The notes under the pieces were generated by a model, which searched no databases, was not told the DNA's origin, and was given only the letters and a program-made list of their open reading frames with translations. A DNA stretch of 64,000 bases from Chloroflexota bacterium (GTDB taxonomy: Bacteria > Chloroflexota > Anaerolineae > Anaerolineales > Villigracilaceae): assembly GCA_016213105.1 (NCBI GenBank), contig JACRBN010000012.1:1-64000 (forward strand), in the 5' to 3' direction. Shown one piece after another: positions 1-10,785 of the stretch. The first letter of the stretch is position 1. Each line of letters starts with the position of its first letter. The position numbers were made by a program, and so were the translations under genes.

Positions 1-370
<370 letters not shown>

Positions 371-442
371 GTGTGGTGCGGAGAACTTGGTACTTTTCAA
401 ACAAAATACATCATTTGCTGTTCAGACCAACATAGTGAAATT

Positions 443-566
443 GTCCCTTGGTGATTTGAGCGACGGGGGTACACCCGGTCACATCTCGAACCCGGAAGTT
501 AAGCCCGTCAGCGCCGATGGTACTTGGAGGGAGACCTCCTGGGAGAGTAGGTCATTGCCAAGGGAC
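443..566 (+). rRNA. rrf: 5S ribosomal RNA
   Basis: The core of 5S rRNA is visible: CATCTCGAACCCGGAAGTTAA (483-502 region) and the loop E/helix IV part GGGAGAGTAGGTCATTGCC. The termini pair with each other (GTCCCTTGG at 443 with CCAAGGGAC ending at 566), which fixes the ends to within a few bases. It sits directly downstream of 23S, as in a standard rRNA operon. Confidence 0.93.
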
Positions 567-640
567 TTTTCTATGTTGTTATTTCAGAGTGTTTTCGACT
601 CTGCCAAGATTAAAATCTTCTCAGCACTATTCTTGTATAG

Positions 641-646
641 TATAAT
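641..646 (+). promoter_or_regulatory. Candidate -10 box of a promoter for rpsU-infA
   Basis: A perfect TATAAT lies in the 250-bp stretch between 5S and rpsU. The -35 partner is poor (TTCTCA at 618-623, 17-bp spacer). The rest of the stretch holds a short hairpin just after 5S (CAGAGT 585-590 with ACTCTG 598-603) and the terminator-like stem at 751-788. A promoter assignment is inference. Confidence 0.4.
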
Positions 647-750
647 GCGCACGCTAACTTGGCTGAGGGTTTTCCCTCACGATCAAAGATGAGGAGCGCG
701 AAGCGCCTGTTGATCCTGTGATCATGTATGTCGTTTCTTCCTGGTATATC

Positions 751-788
751 CCTCGGCTTTGTTTGCACAAGTCCGAGGTTTTCTTTTT
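751..788 (+). terminator. Terminator or attenuator stem before rpsU
   Basis: CCTCGG (751-756) pairs with CCGAGG (773-778) and is followed by TTTTCTTTTT. It lies between the candidate promoter and the rpsU ribosome binding site, so it may end rRNA read-through or act as an attenuator for rpsU. Confidence 0.6.
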
Positions 789-817
789 AAGCACTGTTCA
801 GAAAGGAGGTGAATTTC

Positions 818-1015
818 GTGGCTGCTGTCAATTTACGCAACGGTGAGTCTCAGGACTCCCTGCTCAAGCGCTTTCGCAAGAAAATTGTCAAGAGCGGTAT
901 TCTGAGCACTGTTCGCCGCAAACGCTGGTTCGTCTCCAAGAGTGAGCAAAGACGCATGGAGAAGAAGAAGGCGATCCGACGCATCAAGCGTCGCCAGTTC
1001 AAAGATAACGAGTAG
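818..1015 (+). CDS. rpsU: 30S ribosomal protein bS21
   Basis: Small, very basic protein of 65 residues matching bS21: N-terminal [19 protein letters not shown] followed by a run of Arg and Lys. bS21 binds the small subunit near the platform and helps translation initiation. I chose the GTG at 818 because AAAGGAGGT (802-810) lies 8 nt upstream; the earlier in-frame GTG at 809 overlaps that ribosome binding site. infA follows 31 bp downstream with its own ribosome binding site, and the pair ends at a strong terminator, so they are probably co-transcribed. The C-terminal basic tail is longer than in some families but normal for this one. Confidence 0.92.
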   Translation: MAAVNLRNGESQDSLLKRFRKKIVKSGILSTVRRKRWFVSKSEQRRMEKKKAIRRIKRRQFKDNE

Positions 1016-1046
1016 ACACGGACTCCCGTCCGAGTCAGGAGGTCGC

Positions 1047-1301
1047 ATGACAAAAGATGAAGGCAAAATCAAGATGGAAGGCACCGTCGTGGAGGCCCTG
1101 CCGGGCACGCAATTCCACGTGAAGTTGGATAACGGCCATCAGGTACTCGCCTATCTCTCCGGCAAGATGCGCAAGTACTATATCCGCATTCTGCTGGGAG
1201 ATCGCGTTTCCGTCGAAATGTCTCCCTATGATTTAACTCGCGGTCGCATCACGTTCCGACATCGCAAAAATACCGCTTCCTCTGTCGAATCTTTCAATTA
1301 A
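1047..1301 (+). CDS. infA: Translation initiation factor IF-1
   Basis: 84 residues with the S1-like OB fold of IF-1: [21 protein letters not shown], then [23 protein letters not shown] and a [19 protein letters not shown] segment. These match the canonical IF-1 blocks ([39 protein letters not shown]). IF-1 occupies the A site of the 30S subunit during initiation. AGGAGG lies just before the ATG at 1047. The C-terminal tail after FRHR is about 10 residues longer than usual. Confidence 0.96.
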   Translation: MTKDEGKIKMEGTVVEALPGTQFHVKLDNGHQVLAYLSGKMRKYYIRILLGDRVSVEMSPYDLTRGRITFRHRKNTASSVESFN

Positions 1302-1322
1302 CCTCCTGCATTTATTTGCAAC

Positions 1323-1356
1323 AAAAAAGACCTCCGTTTACGGAGGTCTTTTTTGT
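1323..1356. terminator. Bidirectional rho-independent terminator
   Basis: AAAAAAGACCTCCG pairs with CGGAGGTCTTTTTT around a TTTA loop. A T-run on either strand lets it end infA (plus) and the convergent flavoprotein gene (minus). Confidence 0.92.
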
Positions 1357-1366
1357 TGGTTTGCTG

Positions 1367-2368
1367 TTACGGCAGATTGCGATAGGAGCCAAGCACCTTC
1401 ATGTAGTTCGCGCGCTCGAAGGCGGCCGGTTCAGCGACAGACTGCTGACTCATGCTGCCCTGCATCTGCTGGATCGATTCGTAGTCGTGTGCTTTCATCC
1501 ATTCCTGGACATCACCCAGCAGGCCCGGGACCATCTGTGATCCATTCTGGAGCAGGGCGGAGGCCAGCATGGCCACCCTGGCGCCGCTCATCATGCTCTT
1601 GACCACATCGGTGGCGGTATGCACCCCGCTGGTAATGGCCAGGTCCGCCTGCAGCTTTCCGTGGAGAATGGAAACCCAGCGCAGGGGCAGGCGCAGCTCG
1701 GCCGAGGTGCTCAAGTCGAGGCTGTGTACGATCTCCAACTCATCCACGTCGAAATCGGGCTGGTAGAAGCGGTTAAATAAAACCAGGCCTTTGGCGCCTG
1801 CTTTCACGATGCGGTGCGCAAAGTTGGGCAGGCAGGTGATGTATGGGCTGAGCTTTACGGCCAGCGGGATCTTGATGGCCGAGCTGACCTCGGCGACCAG
1901 TTCCACCTGGGCAGTTTCCAGGTCCTGGCTGGTCAGGGAGGGATCGGTCGTCACGTAGTACAGGTTCAGTTCCAGCGCATCCGCTCCCGCATCCTGGATC
2001 AAACGGGCGTAGCGCGTCCATCCGCCGCTGGAGACGCCATTCAGGCTGCCGATCACGGGGATGCTTAGGTTCTTCTTCAGCGCAGTGACCTGGTCGAGAT
2101 ACTTGTCCGGGCCCAGGCTGTAGGTCTCAGACTCGGGGAAATAGGACAGGCTCTCGGCGTTTGCGTTGCTGCCGCGCGTCAGGTAGTGGTCGAGTTCGAG
2201 GCTTTCGTGGATGATCTGTTCTTCGAAGAGGGAGTACATCACGATGGCGGAGATGCCCGCCTCTTCCAGTTGTTTGGCGTGCTCCACTTTTTTGGAAAGA
2301 GGAGAGGCTGACGCCACGAGGGGATTCTTTAGATTCAGGCCAAGATAAGTTGTGGAAAGATTGGTCAT
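1367..2368 (-). CDS. Dihydroorotate dehydrogenase-like FMN protein
   Basis: 333 residues with the TIM-barrel fold of class 1 dihydroorotate dehydrogenases: LGLNLKNPLVASASPLSKK at the start, IPVIGSLNGVSSGGW, ADALELNLYYV, IPLAVKLSPYI, and a C-terminal TSGVHTATDVVKSMMSGA phosphate-binding segment. This is the family annotated as 'dihydroorotate dehydrogenase-like', whose substrate is not established; the lack of other pyr genes argues against a sure pyrD call. I chose the ATG at 2368 because GGAG lies 6-7 nt upstream; an in-frame ATG 18 nt earlier lacks a good site. It lies downstream of nifJ, separated by a terminator stem, an arrangement that suggests a redox role beside PFOR. Confidence 0.8.
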   Translation of the reverse strand: MTNLSTTYLGLNLKNPLVASASPLSKKVEHAKQLEEAGISAIVMYSLFEEQIIHESLELDHYLTRGSNANAESLSYFPESETYSLGPDKYLDQVTALKKNLSIPVIGSLNGVSSGGWTRYARLIQDAGADALELNLYYVTTDPSLTSQDLETAQVELVAEVSSAIKIPLAVKLSPYITCLPNFAHRIVKAGAKGLVLFNRFYQPDFDVDELEIVHSLDLSTSAELRLPLRWVSILHGKLQADLAITSGVHTATDVVKSMMSGARVAMLASALLQNGSQMVPGLLGDVQEWMKAHDYESIQQMQGSMSQQSVAEPAAFERANYMKVLGSYRNLP

Positions 2369-2399
2369 GGGTGCTCCAGGTTTCATGTTAAGTTTGAGT

Positions 2400-2436
2400 C
2401 GAAAATAAGGGACCGGGCCTTTGATAGCCCGGTCCC
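2400..2436 (-). terminator. Terminator after nifJ
   Basis: GGGACCGGGC (2409-2418) and GCCCGGTCCC (2427-2436) form a perfect 10-bp stem. Read on the minus strand it is followed by TTATTTTC, just after the nifJ stop. Confidence 0.8.
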
Positions 2437-2443
2437 TTTCATA

Positions 2444-6007
<3,564 letters not shown>

Positions 6008-6042
6008 ACATGCTCCTTGGAAAAAAGGCTGGACAGCCTTAA

Positions 6043-6070
6043 AGTATACCAGTCGTGAATAATATCACAA
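6043..6070 (-). promoter_or_regulatory. nifJ promoter
   Basis: Read on the minus strand: TTGTGA (6070-6065) as -35, a 16-bp spacer, and TATACT (6048-6043) as -10. The predicted start is about 30 nt before the nifJ ATG. Confidence 0.55.
6054..6069. promoter_or_regulatory. Crp/Fnr-type operator overlapping the nifJ -35 box
   Basis: CGTGAATAATATCACA is a near-perfect TGTGA-N6-TCACA-type dyad (one mismatch). It covers the -35 element of nifJ. A second dyad with a shorter spacer, TGTGA-GTTG-TCACA, lies at 6148-6161. Binding by a Crp/Fnr-family factor is inference; overlap with -35 favours repression. Confidence 0.5.
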
Positions 6071-6196
6071 TTTAGCCTGGATTGGCATTCATTTAAGTGT
6101 ATCCCCCCTATAAAGCTCGCGTTAGTTATATATGACCTGAATCCATGTGTGAGTTGTCACATTTTGGACAAGAATAGTGTAAATAACACTTTAATG

Positions 6197-6226
6197 AAAA
6201 AGCGGCAGTTCACACTGCCGCTTTTT
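6197..6226. terminator. Bidirectional terminator
   Basis: AAAAAGCGGCAG pairs with CTGCCGCTTTTT around TTCACA. It lies at the 3' end of the minus-strand NUDIX/DUF4406 pair. Confidence 0.88.
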
Positions 6227-6580
6227 CTACATGGAAGGGATTTCTTCGAGGCTGAAATACACCTGCAACCCCCGCCGTCGCGCCACATCCACCATCAGAT
6301 CGGCGCCCTGGGAGGCGCCTCCCACGCGCAGGACCGCGTCGCATTTTTCGAGCAGCCGCTCCGCGATGGGATGAAATATTTCGTTGAAGGCTTCATCTCC
6401 GACCTGTTGGGAGCCTGCCAGTTTCACCAGGGGCAGCGCGAACCATTCTCCCAACACGGGGATGTGCCCTTTGCGGAAGATCGGAAGGGCGCAGGCTTCC
6501 ATGGCGTGGACGTTGGCCGACATCTTGGCGGGATCATCCCCCGTCCCGGATCGATAGGGACCTGCGATCAGGATCATCAT
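6227..6580 (-). CDS. DUF4406-like / nucleoside deoxyribosyltransferase-fold protein
   Basis: 117 residues. The start MMILIAGPYRSGTGDDPAKM resembles the first strand and glycine loop of the DUF4406 / nucleoside 2-deoxyribosyltransferase-like fold, and the later LEKCDAVLRVGGASQGADLMV matches the second conserved block (a D near the middle and an S.GA.. motif). The function is not established; a nucleotide-related role would fit the adjacent NUDIX hydrolase. The start codon overlaps the NUDIX stop by one base (TGATG), so translation is coupled. A second ATG follows directly and may be the true start. Confidence 0.65.
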   Translation of the reverse strand: MMILIAGPYRSGTGDDPAKMSANVHAMEACALPIFRKGHIPVLGEWFALPLVKLAGSQQVGDEAFNEIFHPIAERLLEKCDAVLRVGGASQGADLMVDVARRRGLQVYFSLEEIPSM

Positions 6581-7122
6581 CAGCTTGCCAGATATTTTTC
6601 CAAATATGGGCGGGCCAGGAACAGCGCCGCCAGCGACTTAGCGTCTGGCATCTTGCCGCGCTCGGCCATTTGCACGGCCTCGCGGACGGGCATCTTTTCC
6701 ACTTGCAGGAATTCGTCCGCATCCGCTTCGAGCGGATCATGCCTGAGGTCCGTGGCCAGAAAAACGGCCATGAACTCGGTGGAATACCCGGGCGCGAGGT
6801 AGAAGTCGCCCACGCGCACCAGGGTATCGGCGGCCATCCCCGTTTCCTCGCGGATCTCACGCGCGGCGCAATCCTCGTGCGGCTCGGCCCCGTCGCGTGT
6901 GCCGGCCGGCAGTTCCAGCAGATCCAGCCCGGCCGCATGGCGGTACTGGCGGACGAAGAGCATATTCCCCTCCCCATCCACGGGAACGATGACCACCGAG
7001 CCGCCGTGCTCGACGATCTCGAGTCGCGTCTCCCCGCCGTCGGGGGTTCTCATGGTATCACGGCGGATCTTGAATGCGCGTCCCTGAAAGAGCGGTTCCG
7101 ATTTGAGTAATTCGAAAGGCAT
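6580..7122 (-). CDS. NUDIX hydrolase, ADP-ribose pyrophosphatase type
   Basis: 180 residues. The NUDIX box is complete: G-TRDGA-E-PHEDCAA-REIREETGM near residues 74-96, matching Gx5Ex7REUxEExGU. The preceding VEHGGSVVIVPVDGEGN and FVRQYRHAAGLDLLELPAGT are typical of the ADP-ribose pyrophosphatase (NudF-like) branch, which splits ADP-ribose to AMP and ribose 5-phosphate in the cytoplasm. The substrate is inferred from this branch. The gene is first in a two-gene unit with the DUF4406-like protein. Confidence 0.87.
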   Translation of the reverse strand: MPFELLKSEPLFQGRAFKIRRDTMRTPDGGETRLEIVEHGGSVVIVPVDGEGNMLFVRQYRHAAGLDLLELPAGTRDGAEPHEDCAAREIREETGMAADTLVRVGDFYLAPGYSTEFMAVFLATDLRHDPLEADADEFLQVEKMPVREAVQMAERGKMPDAKSLAALFLARPYLEKYLAS

Positions 7123-7148
7123 GGGATCTCCGTTTAGAAATGGTAGAA

Positions 7149-7176
7149 AAAAAGCCCAGGGTTGAGCCTGGGCTTT
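7149..7176 (-). terminator. Terminator of the LysM lipoprotein gene
   Basis: AAAGCCCAGG and CCTGGGCTTT form the stem. On the minus strand the T-run TTTTTTT continues into TCTACC. Confidence 0.85.
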
Positions 7177-7192
7177 GTCAGGGATTGGAAAG

Positions 7193-7918
7193 TTACGGGA
7201 TGTTCAACTTCTGCCCGGCGGTCAACTTGGCCGAGACCGCAATCCCGTTGGCGGCGGCGATGGCCGACGGATCGACATCACCGTACTTGCAGGCAACGCT
7301 ATAAAGTGTCTCTTCTGAGGAACCCACGGTGTAGGTGGTGGGATGGGCCTGGAGGGCGCGGCCGGCGGGGAAGAGATTGCCGGTCTGCGGGATCTTCAAC
7401 ACCAGCCCGGGCATGTACAGGCCGCCATCCGAGATGCCGTTGATGCTCAACAGTTCATCGGGATTGACGTTGAAGCGGCGGGCGATGCAGTAGGGGAACT
7501 CGCCAGCCTGCAGGGTGTACGTCGCGGGCTTGGGGCCGGTGGTGGGAGTGGGGCCGCCGGGCGTATTCACAGGCGGGACGGTGCCCGCCACGGCGGTCGT
7601 GGCGGCCGGGACGATGTTGGTCGGCGTGACGTCCCCGGGCAGCGGCGTGACCAGGGTGCCGGTAACGACCACAGGCTGCGGCGTGGTGGGCGTGCCGGCC
7701 ATAGCGGTCTGGGTCAGGGAGGTCTGTGCGCCAAGCGTGGCAATATCATTGAAGCTCGTATCGTTACCGGGCAGCGGCGTTACGAACTGACCCGACGGCG
7801 TGAGCAGGGTGGGCGTGGCGGCTACTTGTGTGGTGGCCGAGAGCTGACAACTGGAGAGCAGCACTGCTGTCAGGATCAGGATCACGGTCATGGGCAGACC
7901 GTATTTTTTCAGAATCAT
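7193..7918 (-). CDS. Lipoprotein with two LysM domains
   Basis: 241 residues. A hydrophobic signal peptide ends in the lipobox LLSSC (Cys about 24). A Thr/Pro-rich linker of about 100 residues follows, then two LysM modules: one starting TYTLQAGEFPYCIARRFNVN with LLSINGI and LVLKIPQTG, and one starting TYTVGSSEETLYSVACKYG with IAAANGI and KLTAGQKLNIP at the very C-terminus. LysM domains bind N-acetylglucosamine-containing glycans such as peptidoglycan. The protein is predicted to be anchored outside the membrane and attached to the wall. Several lipoproteins here share the Thr/Pro linker style. Confidence 0.83.
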   Translation of the reverse strand: MILKKYGLPMTVILILTAVLLSSCQLSATTQVAATPTLLTPSGQFVTPLPGNDTSFNDIATLGAQTSLTQTAMAGTPTTPQPVVVTGTLVTPLPGDVTPTNIVPAATTAVAGTVPPVNTPGGPTPTTGPKPATYTLQAGEFPYCIARRFNVNPDELLSINGISDGGLYMPGLVLKIPQTGNLFPAGRALQAHPTTYTVGSSEETLYSVACKYGDVDPSAIAAANGIAVSAKLTAGQKLNIP

Positions 7919-8005
7919 AGCATCTCCTCTTCTTCTTCCTCTATTTTGATTGTGCGAGATGGTAGCACATGATGTTTAAGACGTCAAGCCGCGCCCCTGC
8001 TTCTT

Positions 8006-9994
8006 TCAGGGGATGCACCCGAATTCATTCAATGCCTGGGATGAGGATGCGCTTCGCTCTGGAACTTGAGCCTGGACCCGTTCCCAAACATGGCACACGC
8101 CCTTGCGGACCCTGCCCACCTGCCTGATCGAATCGCGCGACAGCGCGAGCGCCTCATCCACATCCCCGACGCGGGCCTGGGCCTCGATGAAGGGCAGCCA
8201 CTCGAACACATCCTCGGGTTGGTAACCGAGGGAGCGGGCTTGCATGCCCAGGTCGAGAATCTTTTGCCAGTCTCCAACCTGTCGCGCCAGCTCGGCCTTT
8301 TCATAGAAGTAACACCACGCGTGTTCGGGTTCCGCGCCGAAGGGCGGAGCGGACAGTTGCGCCTGCGGTGCATCCGTGAGGATGAGACTCGGTTTGCTCA
8401 ACGGGATGATCTGGGTCAGGGTTTCGGATTCCTTTTCATATGTCACAGCATCTCCCAGCGCGGGATCAAGCACACGCAGGCAGCCGTTCCCGGGGACGAG
8501 GAAGACCAACGCCGCATCGGTCGATCCGTGAAATTCCACGGTGCGGAAGGGCAGGGTGAGCGCGCGCCCGGGCTGGAGGCCGGTCAGCACCCCGCCGCCG
8601 AGACGGGCTTCCGCGTAGAGCAGGGCATAGGGCAGGTCGCCGCCGCTATACTCGGGCGCGTACATCCAGTTGATGGGCGCCGTGAAGGACAGGTCGGTTT
8701 CGAGCGGCAGGTTGGGAATCACGTCTGTGAGCAGGAGCGTGTTCGGTTTCAGGGCGGGGATGCGCCAGGCGAACTGCCAGTAGATTTCCTGCTGGCGCGC
8801 CCAGTCGCGGCGGTAGAGGTTGACGTTGTAGAACTGCTGTCCCACACCGAGCGCGATGACCAGGCTGAGGACGATGATCTTGAGCCGATCATTTCTGCGG
8901 AAAAGAAACTCGACCAAACCTGCCAGGAACAGACTCCCACCCAGGGTCATCGAGATCATGAAACGGTCGAAGGTCGATTGCAGGGTCAGCGGCAGACCGG
9001 CCGCCAGTGAGGGCAGGCGGCCGAGCAGGATGCCGACCAGGCCGATGAGGAGAATGGAAACGGGCAAGTGGGGCGTGGAGCGTGGCTCCTCGTCGGGGCG
9101 GGGGAAACGGAGGAGGGCATAGCTGAGAATCACCGCCGAAACGGCGACCAGGCCAAAGGTCAGGAGGGAGGTGGGCGCGGGCAGGGCGGAGCCGGCCAGG
9201 AGGAGCACCTGTCCCCAAACGTAGAATCCCGCCTTGAAGACGGCGTCGGCCAGCGCCGTCATCCAGTCGAGGTGCCGGCTTTCCAGGCCATAGGAGACGT
9301 AGGCGCCCGAGCGATAGAACCAAACCAGCCAGAGTCCGTCCACGATCCAAAGCAGGAGATAGGGCAGCCAAAGGGTTAGGGTACGGCGGAGGCGGGGCAG
9401 GAAGGCGGTGTCGAGCATGAACCAGATCAGGAGAAAACGCAAAGGTTCCATGCCGAAGAAATATTCGGTGGGGAACAGGCCGCCGAACTGCAAAAGCAGG
9501 GCGGCGATGGTGAGCGGCAGGCTGCCTTTGCGCATGGCGTGTGCGCTGATGCCGAAGGAGAGCATGTACAGGATGAACGGGATCAGTTCCTGGTTGATAT
9601 GGGTCAGGGCGACCCAGTGCTGGGAATACCCGGGGAAGACCAGCACCAGCAGGGCCGTGGTCAGCGCGAGACGCGGCTGGTTCGGCCAGAAGGCGCGGAA
9701 CATCCACCACGCGCACAGGCCGATGAGGAATCGGATGATGAGCGCGAAGAGTTGCCAGGCCAGCGGGTTTGGGGGAATGAAACTGGTGGTGATGGCAAAG
9801 ATCGGCCCGAGGAAGGGTCGAAAGCCTGCAAACGAGGGGATGAAGTTTTCAGGCCCAAGAAAGCGGGCCGCCCAGGCAAATCCCCAATCATCCCAGTGGA
9901 AACCTGCGGTGTGGGCCAGCAGACCATAGGCCAGCAGGGTGAACAGGGCCAGCAGGAGGGCGGCAAAATATTTCGATTGCGATAAGCGCTGCAT
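8006..9994 (-). CDS. Large multi-pass membrane protein, GT-C-like (function unknown)
   Basis: 662 residues from the ATG at 9994. An upstream in-frame TTG (10039) lies inside a palindromic repeat and is less likely. The N-terminal 400 residues contain about ten hydrophobic segments. Just after the first one is HWDDWGFAW, an acidic motif in the first outer loop as in GT-C glycosyltransferases and polyprenyl-phosphate-sugar-using enzymes. The C-terminal 270 residues are soluble and end in a TPR-like ARVGDVDEALALSRDSIRQ segment. I recognise no exact family. It stands alone between the LysM lipoprotein gene and a repeat element. Confidence 0.65.
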   Translation of the reverse strand: MQRLSQSKYFAALLLALFTLLAYGLLAHTAGFHWDDWGFAWAARFLGPENFIPSFAGFRPFLGPIFAITTSFIPPNPLAWQLFALIIRFLIGLCAWWMFRAFWPNQPRLALTTALLVLVFPGYSQHWVALTHINQELIPFILYMLSFGISAHAMRKGSLPLTIAALLLQFGGLFPTEYFFGMEPLRFLLIWFMLDTAFLPRLRRTLTLWLPYLLLWIVDGLWLVWFYRSGAYVSYGLESRHLDWMTALADAVFKAGFYVWGQVLLLAGSALPAPTSLLTFGLVAVSAVILSYALLRFPRPDEEPRSTPHLPVSILLIGLVGILLGRLPSLAAGLPLTLQSTFDRFMISMTLGGSLFLAGLVEFLFRRNDRLKIIVLSLVIALGVGQQFYNVNLYRRDWARQQEIYWQFAWRIPALKPNTLLLTDVIPNLPLETDLSFTAPINWMYAPEYSGGDLPYALLYAEARLGGGVLTGLQPGRALTLPFRTVEFHGSTDAALVFLVPGNGCLRVLDPALGDAVTYEKESETLTQIIPLSKPSLILTDAPQAQLSAPPFGAEPEHAWCYFYEKAELARQVGDWQKILDLGMQARSLGYQPEDVFEWLPFIEAQARVGDVDEALALSRDSIRQVGRVRKGVCHVWERVQAQVPERSASSSQALNEFGCIP

Positions 9995-10023
9995 GGAATG
10001 GATTTTATCAGAAGGCGGGCGGG

Positions 10024-10064
10024 ACTTCCGTAGGGACAAATTGGCAATTTGTCCCTACGGAAGT
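10024..10064. repeat. Palindromic repeat (19-bp arms)
   Basis: ACTTCCGTAGGGACAAATT and its exact reverse complement flank a 3-nt centre GGC. A shorter relative is at 23986-24014 and part of the same core (CAATT/AATTG with GTC/GAC) appears at 30124-30174. It lies upstream of the GT-C-like gene; the rest of the 10040-10257 gap shows no gene. Confidence 0.85.
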
Positions 10065-10257
10065 GAAGTTCAGGTTTCAACGCAAAGGAGCAGGCCGCCA
10101 GTTTTTTGGAGTGTGGTGGACAGGATTGTTGTATGTAAACGATCACCTTGCATTTCTGTAAGGAAAACGGGAGCGGACTAGGACATTCATCTCATAGGGT
10201 CTGGCAGTGGTGCTGGATAGAATGATTAATGAAACTGTTCAAAAGGAGAAGATTTCG

Positions 10258-10734
10258 ATGAAGAAAATGTTTGTCCTACAGAGTGTGATACTCTTGTCCG
10301 TTTTATTGGTCAGCGCATGTGCGCCTGCTGCGCAGCCCACGCAAATGCCGCTTCAGGCGATCCCGACCCAGGATGTTTCCCAGCAGGTGATCCCGCCCAC
10401 CGAGATACCCACGCAGATCCCGCCCACGGCTGTTCCCCCGACCGACCTCCCCGCCCCCACGCTCGAGCCGACTGTGGCAGTCCCGCAGCAGCCGCTGGTG
10501 GTGACGGAGAATGACCGCTTCTGCCTGAAGAAGGTGCCCTATACCCTGATCGGCATGCCCGAAACGGCCACCTATCGAATGTTGAGCGAAGGATATTCCT
10601 GCTCGGAAGGCGGCATTCAGAACGGCCAGCACCTGATCACCTGCACCGGCCCGATGTACACCCTGTTCCAGATCGAAGTCTGTGACGGGGGCGCCTGCCA
10701 GAACTTCGAATTCGGGACGACCAACTGCCCGTAG
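10258..10734 (+). CDS. Small lipoprotein with Pro/Thr-rich linker
   Basis: 158 residues. The signal peptide MKKMFVLQSVILLSVLLVSA leads to a lipobox Cys (LVSAC). A linker of about 60 residues rich in P, T and Q follows, then a compact domain of about 75 residues with six Cys (RFCLKKVPY, GYSCSEGG, ITCTGPM, VCDGGACQNF, TNCP) that probably form disulfides outside the cell. I do not recognise the domain. AAAAGGAGAAG precedes the ATG at 10258, which fixes the start; the longer in-frame extension lacks a site. It ends at a terminator. Confidence 0.75.
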   Translation: MKKMFVLQSVILLSVLLVSACAPAAQPTQMPLQAIPTQDVSQQVIPPTEIPTQIPPTAVPPTDLPAPTLEPTVAVPQQPLVVTENDRFCLKKVPYTLIGMPETATYRMLSEGYSCSEGGIQNGQHLITCTGPMYTLFQIEVCDGGACQNFEFGTTNCP

Positions 10735-10751
10735 GCAAAAGATATGAATCA

Positions 10752-10785
10752 AAAAAATCCCACTCGATAACGGGTGGGATTTTTT
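10752..10785. terminator. Bidirectional terminator
   Basis: AAAAAATCCCAC pairs with GTGGGATTTTTT. It separates the small lipoprotein gene (plus) from the end of the corrinoid methyltransferase cluster (minus). Confidence 0.9.

Noticed and set aside
387-692. A 101-codon frame across the 5S gene
   Set aside because: It lies over 5S rRNA and its flanks; no ribosome binding site and no family.
567-817. tRNA gene after the rRNA operon
   Set aside because: No cloverleaf, T-loop GGTTCRANNCC or acceptor pairing was found; the stretch holds only short hairpins and a -10-like box.
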